Source: Streptomyces sp. R21 (GTDB lineage: Bacteria > Actinomycetota > Actinomycetes > Streptomycetales > Streptomycetaceae). From it: a stretch of DNA of 64,000 nt. Shown one piece after another: positions 34,301 through 42,552 of the stretch. Below the pieces are notes generated by a model that was not told the DNA's origin, did no database searches, and was given only the letters and a program-made list of their open reading frames with translations. The position numbers and the translations under genes were made by a program. Each line of letters starts with the position of its first letter. Position 1 is the stretch's first letter. Where the stretch lies: NCBI RefSeq assembly GCF_041051975.1, contig NZ_CP163435.1, forward strand, positions 7,109,001 to 7,173,000. Direction: 5' to 3'.

Positions 34301-35341
34301 CTATTCGCCCTTCGCGCCCGTCAGCCCCTGCACCCGGCTCAGGAACTCCACCTCGGGGTCCGACGCGCTCCTCGCCGGGTCAAGCACCGCCTGGTTGGAG
34401 ACGAACTCCAGGGTCAGCGACTGCGTGACCTCGCCGGTGAGCAGGGCCTGGATGTTCTTGTCGGAGACGGTGAGGTCGACGCCCTGCGCGGCCGTCTGCT
34501 TCTCGTAGTGGCGCGTGCTGAAGAACACCAGCGCCCCGCCGTCCTTCGTGCGCAGCCCGACCGGGGCGTAGTCGCCGGACGTCAGGGACTCGTCGACGTA
34601 CTGCCGGGCGAGTCCGGGCTTGCTCGCGTTCTTCTTGCGCAGCGCGCGCCAGGCCGAGGTGTGCGTGCCGGGCGCGAAGGTGTCGCCGCCGTCCTGTAGG
34701 TAGTTGGCGTAGGACTTGCTCAACTTTTCGGGCGCTACGGCGAGTTCGGCGTCGTCGGCCGTGACCGGCTGCGCCCAGCCGTCCTTGTCCTTCGCGAACT
34801 TGGGTACGGCGTCGGCGGCGAGGATCGTCAGATACGAGGCCTGCCACAGTCCGTCGGCGCTGCCACGGGTGAAGACCAGCAGCCAACGGGAGTCCGCGGA
34901 GCCCTTGTTGGCGACCGCGTCCGCGACGAACCAGCGTGGCCAGCCGGCCTTCTCGGGTATGACGAACTTCGCGTCGGTCAGCTTCAGCGGCGCGTGGGCC
35001 GCATTGCCGCTCGGGCTGTTCCGGTGCCCGGCCTTCAGCTTCGCGGCGTCGATGTCGGCGAGGGGCCCGGTGACCCGGTCCGCGTCCAGGGACTGGTCGT
35101 ACGCCTTGTCGGCCTTGTTGTACGCGGTGGTGAAGTCCTTCAGCGCGCGGGCGGCGTCGGCACGGGTCGCCGCGGGCACGACCTCCCGCTCCCCGTGCAC
35201 CACGACGCACCCGCTCGCCGTCAAGGACAGAGCGGTCAACGCCCCCGTGGCGAGGGCGAACCGGTCGAGACGCCTCGGACTACGAAGCCTTCGTGGGCTG
35301 CGATCCCCGTGAACCCGGCGATCCCTGCGCTCCCTGCTCAT
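34301..35341 (-). CDS. Putative lipoprotein downstream of efeU
   Basis: A 346-aa exported protein with a hydrophobic segment and a lipobox LTASGC (about residues 41-46). The remainder is a soluble domain of unknown function (TTAYNKADKAYDQ, KFVIPEKAGWPRWFVAD). Its first 62 bp overlap the end of efeU, so translation is coupled to the iron operon; a link to iron uptake is inference only. Confidence 0.75.
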   Translation of the reverse strand: MSRERRDRRVHGDRSPRRLRSPRRLDRFALATGALTALSLTASGCVVVHGEREVVPAATRADAARALKDFTTAYNKADKAYDQSLDADRVTGPLADIDAAKLKAGHRNSPSGNAAHAPLKLTDAKFVIPEKAGWPRWFVADAVANKGSADSRWLLVFTRGSADGLWQASYLTILAADAVPKFAKDKDGWAQPVTADDAELAVAPEKLSKSYANYLQDGGDTFAPGTHTSAWRALRKKNASKPGLARQYVDESLTSGDYAPVGLRTKDGGALVFFSTRHYEKQTAAQGVDLTVSDKNIQALLTGEVTQSLTLEFVSNQAVLDPARSASDPEVEFLSRVQGLTGAKGE

Positions 35342-36173
35342 CAGGTCCCTTCACCTTCCCCTTCCCGGAGGCGAACCCTACCGGGGCGAGGAAGATCGCG
35401 AGCGTCGGGACCAGGTACAGCGCCCACACCGTGACCTGGAGGACGGTCGGGTCGGGCTGGAAGTTGAAGACGCCCTTCAGCAGGGTGCCGTACCAACTCG
35501 ACGGATCGATGGTGTTGCTGATATCGAACGCCAGGTTCGTCAGGCCCGGAATCCAGCTGGCCTCCTGGAGGTCGTGGACGCCGTACGCGAGCACGCCCGC
35601 CGCGACCACGACCAGCATGCCGCCGGTCCAGGTGAAGAACTTGGCGAGGTTGATCTTCAGGGCGCCGCGGTAGAACAGCCAGCCGAGCAGGACCGCGGTG
35701 GCGAGGCCCAGGGCGACGCCGATCAGCGGGCGGGGCGTGCCGTCGCTGGCCGCGTGCACCGACGCCCATACGAACAGCGCGGTCTCCAGGCCCTCACGGC
35801 CGACGGCCAGGAACGCGGTCGCCACCAGCGCGCCCGTGCCCATCGCGAGCGCCGCGTCCAGCTTGCCGTGCAGCTCCTTCTTCAGGTGCCGCGCCGTACG
35901 CCGCATCCAGAAGACCATCCACGTGACCAGGCACACCGCGACGATCGACAGCGAACCGCCGAGCGCCTCCTGCGCCTTGAACGTCATCTCCTGGGAGCCG
36001 AACTCGAGCGCGCAGCCGAAGCCGAGCGCCAGCGCGATCGCGACGCCGATGCCGATCCAGATCGGCTTCAGCGCGTCCCGGCGGTCGGTCTTGACCAGGT
36101 ACGCGATCAGGATGCAGACGACGAGGCTGGCTTCCAGACCCTCGCGCAGGCCGATCAGGTAGTTGCCGAACAC
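35280..36173 (-). CDS. efeU: EfeU ferrous iron permease
   Basis: A 297-aa FTR1-family permease with two REGLE motifs (residues 10-14 and 126-130) that bind iron, and seven TMs. It moves ferrous or EfeB-released iron across the membrane. It follows efeB after 3 bp in an operon. A C-terminal tail rich in Gly and Ser is species-specific. Confidence 0.95.
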   Translation of the reverse strand: MFGNYLIGLREGLEASLVVCILIAYLVKTDRRDALKPIWIGIGVAIALALGFGCALEFGSQEMTFKAQEALGGSLSIVAVCLVTWMVFWMRRTARHLKKELHGKLDAALAMGTGALVATAFLAVGREGLETALFVWASVHAASDGTPRPLIGVALGLATAVLLGWLFYRGALKINLAKFFTWTGGMLVVVAAGVLAYGVHDLQEASWIPGLTNLAFDISNTIDPSSWYGTLLKGVFNFQPDPTVLQVTVWALYLVPTLAIFLAPVGFASGKGKVKGPDEQGAQGSPGSRGSQPTKAS

Positions 36174-36176
36174 GGG

Positions 36177-37463
36177 CTACGCCTCCTTGGAGAACAGCGC
36201 GCGTCCCCACCAGTCGTCCTTGTCGCGGACGCCTGGCGGAACGGCGAAGACCGCCGAACTCACGTGCTGGATGTACTCGTTGAGCGCGTCGGACTGCGAC
36301 AGCCTGCGCTGCAGCGGGATGAACCCCTTGCGCACGTCACGCTGGTAGGCGAGGAAGAACAGGCCCGCCTCCAGGCGGCCGAGGCCGTCGGTGCCGTCCG
36401 TGAAGGAGTAGCCGCGGCGCAGGATCGTCACCCCGTCGTTGGACTCGGGGTGCGCGAGCCGCACGTGCGCGTCGGGCTTCATCGCCTTCAGGAACGGCTT
36501 GTCGCGCTCCTTCGCCCTGCCGACCGGAGCGCCCTCGCCCTTGTCGCGGCCGAAGATGTCCTCCTGCTCCTGGAGCGGGGTCCGGTCCCAGGTCTCGATG
36601 TGCATCCGGATGCGCCGGGCGACGAGGTACGAGCCGCCGGTCATCCAGGCCGATTTCTCGTCGACGTCCTTCCCGTCCACCCACACGAACTTCTTCAGCC
36701 GGTCCGGCTCGGTACCCGCGATGTTGCGCGTGCCGTCCTTGAAGCCCATCAGGTTGCGCGGGGTCTGTGCGTCCGGCGTCGTCGACGACGTCTTGCCGAA
36801 GCCCAGCTGGGACCAGCGGATGGCGACCTTGCCGAAGCCGATGCGGGCCAGGTTGCGGATCGCGTGCACCGCGACCTGCGGGTCGTCCGCGCACGCCTGG
36901 ATGCACAGGTCGCCGTTGCTGCGGGCCTTCTCCAGGGCGTCGCCCGGGAACTTCGGCAGATCGACCAGGGCCTCGGGCCGCTGGTCCTGCAGCCCGAACT
37001 TCTCGAACAGGGAGGGCCCGAAGCCGATGGTCAGCGTCAGCCGCGACGGCTTGAGGCCCAGCGCCTCACCGGTGTCGTCCGGCGCCGCCTCGGCCAGACC
37101 GCCGTACGCGCCCTCGCCGATCGCGTGCCCGGCGGTCATCCGCCGTGCGGCCGCCGTCCACTCCTTCAGCATCTGCACGAACTCGGCGCGGTCGTCCGTC
37201 TTCACGTCGAACGCGGCGAAGTGCAGCCGGTCCTGCACCGGCGTGGCGATGCCCGACTGGTGCGCGCCGTGGAAGCCGATCGCGGCTCCCGTCTCGGCGG
37301 CGGCCGGGTCGACGTCGTCGCCGGTGCGGGTCATCGCCACCGCGCCCCCGGCGACGGCGGCGCCGAGCGCCAGGCCCGCACCGCCCCAGCCGATCAGCGA
37401 GCGCCGGGAGGGCGCGGCACTGCCGGTGGCTTCCGTCTCCGTGGCTTCCGTGGTGTCCGTCAT
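36177..37463 (-). CDS. efeB: EfeB Dyp-type heme peroxidase (deferrochelatase)
   Basis: A 428-aa DyP peroxidase with a Tat leader (SRRSLIGWGGAGLALG). The distal motif GFKDGTRN and the proximal-His block AHVRLAHPESND are intact. In the EfeUOB system it oxidises ferrous iron or removes iron from heme. ATG 37463 gives the leader at the N-terminus. It is 11 bp downstream of efeO. Confidence 0.95.
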   Translation of the reverse strand: MTDTTEATETEATGSAAPSRRSLIGWGGAGLALGAAVAGGAVAMTRTGDDVDPAAAETGAAIGFHGAHQSGIATPVQDRLHFAAFDVKTDDRAEFVQMLKEWTAAARRMTAGHAIGEGAYGGLAEAAPDDTGEALGLKPSRLTLTIGFGPSLFEKFGLQDQRPEALVDLPKFPGDALEKARSNGDLCIQACADDPQVAVHAIRNLARIGFGKVAIRWSQLGFGKTSSTTPDAQTPRNLMGFKDGTRNIAGTEPDRLKKFVWVDGKDVDEKSAWMTGGSYLVARRIRMHIETWDRTPLQEQEDIFGRDKGEGAPVGRAKERDKPFLKAMKPDAHVRLAHPESNDGVTILRRGYSFTDGTDGLGRLEAGLFFLAYQRDVRKGFIPLQRRLSQSDALNEYIQHVSSAVFAVPPGVRDKDDWWGRALFSKEA

Positions 37464-37474
37464 GGTGGCGGCTC

Positions 37475-38614
37475 CTACTTCACTACGGCGGCGGCGAGCT
37501 TGGACAGGGGCTCGGCGAGCGCGTTGACCGCGTCCGACAGCTCCTTGCGGTCGGCCTTGCCGACCTTGTCGTACGAGGTGAAGTCGTACGAGTTCTTGTC
37601 CGTGCGGTACTTGTCGAGCAGCGTGTTCAGCGCGGCGAACTGCTTGTCGAGCTCCGTGACCAGCGCCGCGTCGTTCTCCTTGGCGACCGGCTTCAGCAGC
37701 TCGTACGACTTCTGTGCGCCCTCGACATTGGCCTTGAAGTCGACCAGGTCGGTGTGCGAGTAGCGCTCCTCCTCGCCGGTGACCTTGCCGGTGGCGACCT
37801 CGTCGAGGAGCTCCTTGGCGCCGTTGGCCATGGAGGTCGGGGTGATGACGGCCTTGCCGACGCGCTTCTGCCAGTCGGTGAGATCGGTGACCAGCTGATC
37901 GGCGAGCGTCTTGTCCGCCGCGGTGATCTTCTTGTCCTGCCAGAGGGACTTCTCCAGCTTGTGCCAGCCCGTCCACTTCTGGCCGTCCGCCAGGCCGTCC
38001 GCGCGGACGTCGACCTCCGGGTCGATGTCACCGAAGGACTCGGCGACCGGCTCGGTGCGCTCCCAGCCGATGCGCGAGGGGGCGTAGGCCTTCTTCGCGG
38101 CCTCCAGGTCGCCGTCCTTGACCGCCTTCACGAAGGTCGCGACCTTGGGCAGCGTCTCGTCGGCCTGCTCCTGCGCGTATGCGCGGTAGGCGGCGACGGC
38201 CTTGTCGAGGCGCGGGTCCCGCTTGGCGACCTTGCCGCCGCCGGTGACCGTGAGCTTCTGGCGTACGCCGTGGCCCTTCATACCGGGACGGCAGGCGATC
38301 TCGTAGTCGCCCGCCTTGACCTCGGCGGTCAGCGTGTACTTGGTGCCGGGGCCGATGTTCTCCTTCTCGGAGACGATCCGGTCGTCCGGGAAGACGATCT
38401 CGACCTCGGTGGCCTTCGAGCCCGTGTTCTCGATCTTCAGCGTGACCTGGCCGGCCGGAACCGACTTGGTGGAGGTGGTGCACTTGGAGTCGGCGGCGGT
38501 CACCTGTATCGCGTCGCCGTCTTTCGCGGTGCTCTTCTCGGTGCAGCCCGTGACGGCGGTCAGGGCCGCCGCGGTGGCGGCAGCGGTGACGACGGAGAGT
38601 CGGACGGCTCGCAT
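37475..38614 (-). CDS. efeO: EfeO iron-binding lipoprotein (cupredoxin + M75)
   Basis: A 379-aa EfeO. A lipobox-like leader ends TAVTGC. An N-terminal cupredoxin domain (about 35-130; EIACRPGMKGHG) precedes an M75 peptidase-like domain with the HxxE motif (GWHKLEKSLW). It binds iron outside the cell and is the first gene of the operon. ATG 38614 begins the leader. Confidence 0.94.
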   Translation of the reverse strand: MRAVRLSVVTAAATAAALTAVTGCTEKSTAKDGDAIQVTAADSKCTTSTKSVPAGQVTLKIENTGSKATEVEIVFPDDRIVSEKENIGPGTKYTLTAEVKAGDYEIACRPGMKGHGVRQKLTVTGGGKVAKRDPRLDKAVAAYRAYAQEQADETLPKVATFVKAVKDGDLEAAKKAYAPSRIGWERTEPVAESFGDIDPEVDVRADGLADGQKWTGWHKLEKSLWQDKKITAADKTLADQLVTDLTDWQKRVGKAVITPTSMANGAKELLDEVATGKVTGEEERYSHTDLVDFKANVEGAQKSYELLKPVAKENDAALVTELDKQFAALNTLLDKYRTDKNSYDFTSYDKVGKADRKELSDAVNALAEPLSKLAAAVVK

Positions 38615-38959
38615 GCAAGCTCCAAGAAGAAGGCGGACTCTGGGCGCGGAGCGGCCCGCGCTGATGTGGTGAGGCTGGCCTAACTTATCTGAGGCTTGCC
38701 TGAGTGATACCCACGCATGCGGTGATTCAGCTCTCATGGACGGCGTACAGGCACGGCTTGATCACGGCGGCCAAAAACAGACCCCATGGGTTGGTCAAGC
38801 GGAGGTCAAGGCCCCCGCTGGGGCTGGGCGTTTCCACCGCCGGGACATGACCGGCGCACGGAATCGCCACTCGGGCGCGCGCAGTGTTCACCGTGCGCCC
38901 CCTCTTGTGCGGACTAATGCGCTGGAGGACGAACCCGCCCTTCCTCGACACTGTCCGCC
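38615..38959. promoter_or_regulatory. Intergenic region upstream of efeO
   Basis: A 345-bp gap that holds the promoter of the efe operon (with the iron box at 38670) and of the divergent gene at 38960. Beyond the iron box I see no strong repeat or ORF. Confidence 0.5.
38670..38688. promoter_or_regulatory. Iron box (DmdR/DtxR-IdeR type)
   Basis: tgaggctggcctaacttat matches the iron-box consensus (ttaggttaggctaacctaa) at about 13-14 of 19 positions on either strand. It lies 56 bp before the efeO start. A second, weaker half-site (gaggcttgcct) follows at 38691. Confidence 0.75.
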
Positions 38960-39844
38960 ATGGGCATGAAGAGGGAACTCCTCGGGGCGGACGGCCTGGT
39001 GCTGGAGGTCTCCGGCCACCCGGGGCCGCCACCGCTGCGCTTCGAGTCGGCCGACGGCGGGCGCCTGCTGCTGCGGCAGGGGGAGCGGCCGGTGCTCCTG
39101 GCCCGGCTGCAGGGCGGGAGCTGCTGCCGTGACCTCTTCCTCCATCGACTCGGCGGCTTCCGCCCGCTCCTGCCGCCGCCGCGGTCGGCGGCCATGCGCT
39201 CACCGGTCGACTGGCTGCACCAGTACACGCGTTGGCTGGAGGGCACCGCGGACGGCCCGCTGGACGACGGGCGCTGGCATCTCGCGCGGCGGACCGCCTT
39301 CGCGCCGGGCATCTGGACCGAGGACCTCGTACGGGAATGGCCGGGCGGGCAGCTCGAACTGCTCTGCGGCGGCGGCTGGCACGGCGTCGTCCCGCTGCGC
39401 CCGCTCTCCGCGCCGGACGCCCCGCGCGTGAGGGCGTACCGCAAGCATGCACGGGACGGCACCCTGGCGCCCGTACTCCTGTGGTGGGTGTCCTTCCTCG
39501 ACGGCTGGCTGATCCTCGACGGGCACGACCGGGCGGTGGCGGCCGGGGCGGAAGGCATGAACCCGCCGTGCGTGGTGCTGGCCCGCGCGCTGCCGGACGA
39601 GAAGTGGCGGCGGCTGGCCGACGGGATGACCGCCGGGCACGAGCAGCACATGGCACGGCTCGCCGCACTCCCGGACGGCCCGGGGATCGCACGCCAACGG
39701 GCCGCTCTGGAACGGGGGTTCGGGGACGCCGTCGCCGAGGTCTCCCACGACCACGACTTCACCCGCCGCTGGCCCCTCCCCGGCGGCCCCGCGGCCTGGG
39801 ACGCGCTCGCGGACGAGGTGATGTTTGAATGCCGGAGTGACTGA
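38960..39844 (+). CDS. Hypothetical protein
   Basis: A 294-aa protein with strong coding bias and no family I recognise. It has Trp-rich segments (LHQYTRWLEG, LLWWVSFLDGWLILDGHDRA) and a SCC pair near residue 53. No TM or signal peptide is visible. The 3' end overlaps the start of the PhzF-like gene, so the two are probably co-translated. A second ATG at 38966 may be used. Confidence 0.7.
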   Translation: MGMKRELLGADGLVLEVSGHPGPPPLRFESADGGRLLLRQGERPVLLARLQGGSCCRDLFLHRLGGFRPLLPPPRSAAMRSPVDWLHQYTRWLEGTADGPLDDGRWHLARRTAFAPGIWTEDLVREWPGGQLELLCGGGWHGVVPLRPLSAPDAPRVRAYRKHARDGTLAPVLLWWVSFLDGWLILDGHDRAVAAGAEGMNPPCVVLARALPDEKWRRLADGMTAGHEQHMARLAALPDGPGIARQRAALERGFGDAVAEVSHDHDFTRRWPLPGGPAAWDALADEVMFECRSD

Positions 39845-40520
39845 CTACGACGTGCTGCGGGTCTTCTGCGGACCCGGTGGCGGATACGGCAACGAACTCG
39901 GCGTCGTCCGCGAGGGATCCGTACTCCCGGACCGCGACGACCGGCAGGCCCTCGCCGCCAAACTCGGGTTCAGCGAGACCGTGTTCGTCGACGACCCCGA
40001 GCGCGGCGTCATCGACATCTACACCCCCAGCGTCCGGCTGCCGTTCGCCGGATACTCCTGCGTCGGCGCGGCCTGGCTGCTCGACGTGCCCGAACTCGTC
40101 ACGCCCGCCGGGGTGGTGGGTGCCCGCCTCGACGGAGAGTTCAGCTGGATCGAGGCCCGGCCGGAGTGGCCGCAGCCGCGCACCCTGCGCCAGTACGGGT
40201 CCGCCGCCGAGGTCGACGCCCTGCAGGTCCCGCCGCCCGGGGAGCGAAGCGAGATGGGGGTCCCCCCGGACGAAGTCTGGGGGAGGATCTACGCCTGGGC
40301 CTGGGAGGACGAGGCGGCGGGCCGGATCCGCGCCCGCGGCTTCCCCGGCCGCGGCGACGGCATCGAGGAGGACGAGGCGACGGGCGCGGCGGCCCTGCAG
40401 CTGACGGCCCGCCTGGGCCGGGCCCTGAACATCATCCAGGGTGCGGGTTCCCAACTCCTCACGGCTCCGCAGCCGGAGGGGTGGGTGGAGGTCGGGGGGC
40501 GGGTCTTTCTTGAGCGGTAG
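39825..40520 (+). CDS. PhzF-family isomerase-like protein
   Basis: A 231-aa protein of the PhzF/diaminopimelate-epimerase-like fold: GNELGVV, FSETVFVDD, LPFAGYSCVGAA and EDEATGAAALQL are the family blocks. It is shorter than typical PhzF (about 260-300 aa). A hairpin repeat at 40239-40286 is inserted in frame and encodes ERSEMGVPPDEVWG. The TTG at 39825 has GACGAGG upstream; GTG 39837 is the alternative. Confidence 0.8.
   Translation: MNAGVTDYDVLRVFCGPGGGYGNELGVVREGSVLPDRDDRQALAAKLGFSETVFVDDPERGVIDIYTPSVRLPFAGYSCVGAAWLLDVPELVTPAGVVGARLDGEFSWIEARPEWPQPRTLRQYGSAAEVDALQVPPPGERSEMGVPPDEVWGRIYAWAWEDEAAGRIRARGFPGRGDGIEEDEATGAAALQLTARLGRALNIIQGAGSQLLTAPQPEGWVEVGGRVFLER
40239..40286. repeat. GC-rich palindromic repeat inside a gene
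   Basis: The segment contains ggagcgaagcgagatg followed by a hairpin (ccccccggac-gaa-gtctggggg). It resembles a dispersed Streptomyces intergenic repeat (from memory) but lies within the PhzF-like reading frame and keeps it open. Confidence 0.65.
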
Positions 40521-40526
40521 GAGGGG

Positions 40527-41192
40527 TCACGCAGACTGGGGGAACTCGTCCCCCAGCGCACGGAACAGCGCCGTGTTCAGCCCGAAAGCGCGCCGGCACT
40601 CGGCGACTACCCGCTGCTTCCCCAGATCATCCAGATCCACGCCGAGCCGATCCAGCGCTTCGCGATAGCCCCGCTTGAACGCGGCCGGGTTGGCGATCCC
40701 CTCGAAGACGTAGAACCGCACCCCGTCGCCCTTGCGCGAGAATCCCCACGTCCGCTCGGCCCTCCCGCGGATGATCTGTCCGCCGGAGAGGTCGCCGAGG
40801 TAACGGGTGTAGTGGTGGGCGACATAGCCGCCGGGCCAGGTCCGGGCGCACTCGGCGACCCGGGCCGCGTAGGCCCGCGTGGCCGGCAGCGCGGTGAGCG
40901 TCCCGCGCCAGCCCGCGCCCCGCAGATGCGCGAGGTCCCGCTCCAGCGCGGGCAGCCGCAGCAGCTCCGGCCGTATGAAGGGCCCCGCCACCGGGTCGCC
41001 GGCCAGCTCCCGCGCGCCGTCCTCCAGCGCCCGGTACACGAACCACAGCTGCTCGGTGTAGCGGGCGAACGCGTCCACGCCCAGCCGGCCGCCCAGCAGG
41101 TCACCCATGAACGTCGAGGTCTCCGCCTCGGTGTGCTGTGTGTGGGAGGCGGTGCGGATGAGGGTCGAGAAGGGCGTGCCCGACGCGTTCAT
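40527..41192 (-). CDS. Heme oxygenase
   Basis: A 221-aa biliverdin-producing heme oxygenase of the HmuO type. The proximal His is His20 in HTQHTEAE; the distal helix LGDLSGGQIIRGR is intact. It releases iron from heme. ATG 41192 has GGAGG. Proximity to efeUOB is consistent with an iron-acquisition neighbourhood, though no iron box is clear here. Confidence 0.93.
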   Translation of the reverse strand: MNASGTPFSTLIRTASHTQHTEAETSTFMGDLLGGRLGVDAFARYTEQLWFVYRALEDGARELAGDPVAGPFIRPELLRLPALERDLAHLRGAGWRGTLTALPATRAYAARVAECARTWPGGYVAHHYTRYLGDLSGGQIIRGRAERTWGFSRKGDGVRFYVFEGIANPAAFKRGYREALDRLGVDLDDLGKQRVVAECRRAFGLNTALFRALGDEFPQSA

Positions 41193-41274
41193 GGGGGACC
41201 TCCGGGAGTTCCCGACATCCTGTCGGTAAAAACGTACCCCGATTCCTGATCGGGGCCACTCGAACGGGCCGACG

Positions 41275-41318
41275 GAAAAGCCCGCCCCCGGAATTCGCCG
41301 GACAGGGACGGGCTTTTC
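41275..41318 (-). terminator. Terminator after map
   Basis: Arms gaaaagcccg (41275-41284) and cgggcttttc (41309-41318), perfect 10 bp with a 24-nt loop. On the minus strand it lies just after the methionine aminopeptidase stop. Confidence 0.7.
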
Positions 41319-41334
41319 GCGTGAGCGATCGGGA

Positions 41335-42192
41335 CTACGGCAGCGTGAGGACCTCGGCACCGCTCTCGGTGACGACCAGCGTGTGCTCGAACTGGGCCGT
41401 CCGCTTCCGGTCCTTCGTGACGACCGTCCAGCCGTCGTCCCACATGTCGTAGTCGTGGGAGCCGAGCGTCAGCATGGGCTCGATGGTGAAGGTCATCCCG
41501 GGCTGGATGACGGTGGTCGCGTGCGGGCTGTCGTAGTGCGGAATGATCAGCCCGGAGTGGAACGAGGAGTTGATCCCGTGCCCGGTGAAGTCCCGCACGA
41601 CCCCGTACCCGAACCGCTTCGCGTACGACTCGATGACGCGCCCGATGATGTTGACCTGACGGCCCGGCCTGACGGCCTTGATGGCGCGGTCGAGGGACTC
41701 GCGGGTCCGCTCGACCAGCAGCCTCGACTCCTCGTCGACGTCGCCGACCAGGTACGTCGCGTTGTTGTCGCCGTGCACGCCGCCGATGTACGCCGTCACG
41801 TCGAGGTTGATGATGTCGCCGTCGCGCAGCACCGTGGAGTCGGGGATGCCGTGGCAGATCACCTCGTTCACGGAGGTGCACAGCGACTTGGGGAAGCCGC
41901 GGTAGCCGAGCGTCGACGGGTAGGCGCCGTGGTCGCACATGTACTCGTGCGCGACGCGGTCCAGCTCGTCCGTGGTGACGCCGGGCGCGATCAGCTTCGC
42001 GGCCTGCGCCATGGCCTGCGCCGCGATCCGCCCGGCGACGCGCATCGCCTCGATCGTCTCGGGCGTCTGCACCTCCGGTCCGGTGTACGGCGTGGGGGCG
42101 GGCTTGCCCACGTACTCGGGGCGCCTGATGTTTCCCGGCACGGGACGGGTGGGAGAGAGCTCCCCTGGTACGAGCAGTGACTGGCCAGACAT
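41335..42192 (-). CDS. map: Methionine aminopeptidase, type I
   Basis: A 285-aa MetAP removing N-terminal Met from nascent proteins. Metal ligands lie in DVTAYIGGVHGDN, FTGHGIN, FTIEPM and QFEHTLVV. The N-terminal extension (about 40 residues, LSPTRPVPGNIRRPEYVGK) is typical of the longer actinobacterial form. ATG 42192 fits. Confidence 0.96.
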   Translation of the reverse strand: MSGQSLLVPGELSPTRPVPGNIRRPEYVGKPAPTPYTGPEVQTPETIEAMRVAGRIAAQAMAQAAKLIAPGVTTDELDRVAHEYMCDHGAYPSTLGYRGFPKSLCTSVNEVICHGIPDSTVLRDGDIINLDVTAYIGGVHGDNNATYLVGDVDEESRLLVERTRESLDRAIKAVRPGRQVNIIGRVIESYAKRFGYGVVRDFTGHGINSSFHSGLIIPHYDSPHATTVIQPGMTFTIEPMLTLGSHDYDMWDDGWTVVTKDRKRTAQFEHTLVVTESGAEVLTLP

Positions 42193-42250
42193 GCCAGCGA
42201 GTCTAACCAGCGGCCATGGGGGACCATGTCCGTGGCGAAAGGAGCCGGAC

Positions 42251-42484
42251 ATGGCCCTCTTCAAGAAGCGGACCGTCGGGAAGCCCGGTGAGTGGTACTA
42301 CTGCCTGGAGCACAAGAAGGTCGAGGAAGGCCCCGACTGTCCGGGCAAGGACCGCTTCGGGCCCTACACCTCCCGCGCGGAGGCCGAACACGCGATGGAG
42401 TCCGCCCGGGAGCGGAACCTCGAATGGGAGAACGACCCCAAGTGGCACGACGCGGCAGCGCAGGGCTCGGACGACGAGACCTGA
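42251..42484 (+). CDS. Conserved small actinobacterial protein
   Basis: A 77-aa soluble protein: MALFKKRTVGKPGEWYYCLEH, GPDCPGKDRFGPYTSRAEAEHAM. I recall similar small proteins in Streptomyces without assigned function; the SRAEAEHAM part resembles a SPOR-like helix. Two Cys might bind metal. ATG 42251 has GGAG upstream. It is divergent from map. Confidence 0.85.
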   Translation: MALFKKRTVGKPGEWYYCLEHKKVEEGPDCPGKDRFGPYTSRAEAEHAMESARERNLEWENDPKWHDAAAQGSDDET

Positions 42485-42522
42485 GGTCCGAGGCCTGAGA
42501 CCTGAAGTCCGAGGCCTGAGGT
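42481..42522. repeat. 21-bp tandem repeat
   Basis: Two units (42481-42501, 42502-42522), 18 of 21 identical, both containing gtccgaggcctgag. A degenerate third unit follows. The first covers the stop of the small protein gene. Confidence 0.7.
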
Positions 42523-42552
42523 TCGACGGCTGAGGCCGCGGCCGGCCGGGGC

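Noticed and set aside
35574..37763. 729-aa plus-strand frame opposite efeU/efeB
   Set aside because: Shadow of two well-identified iron genes.
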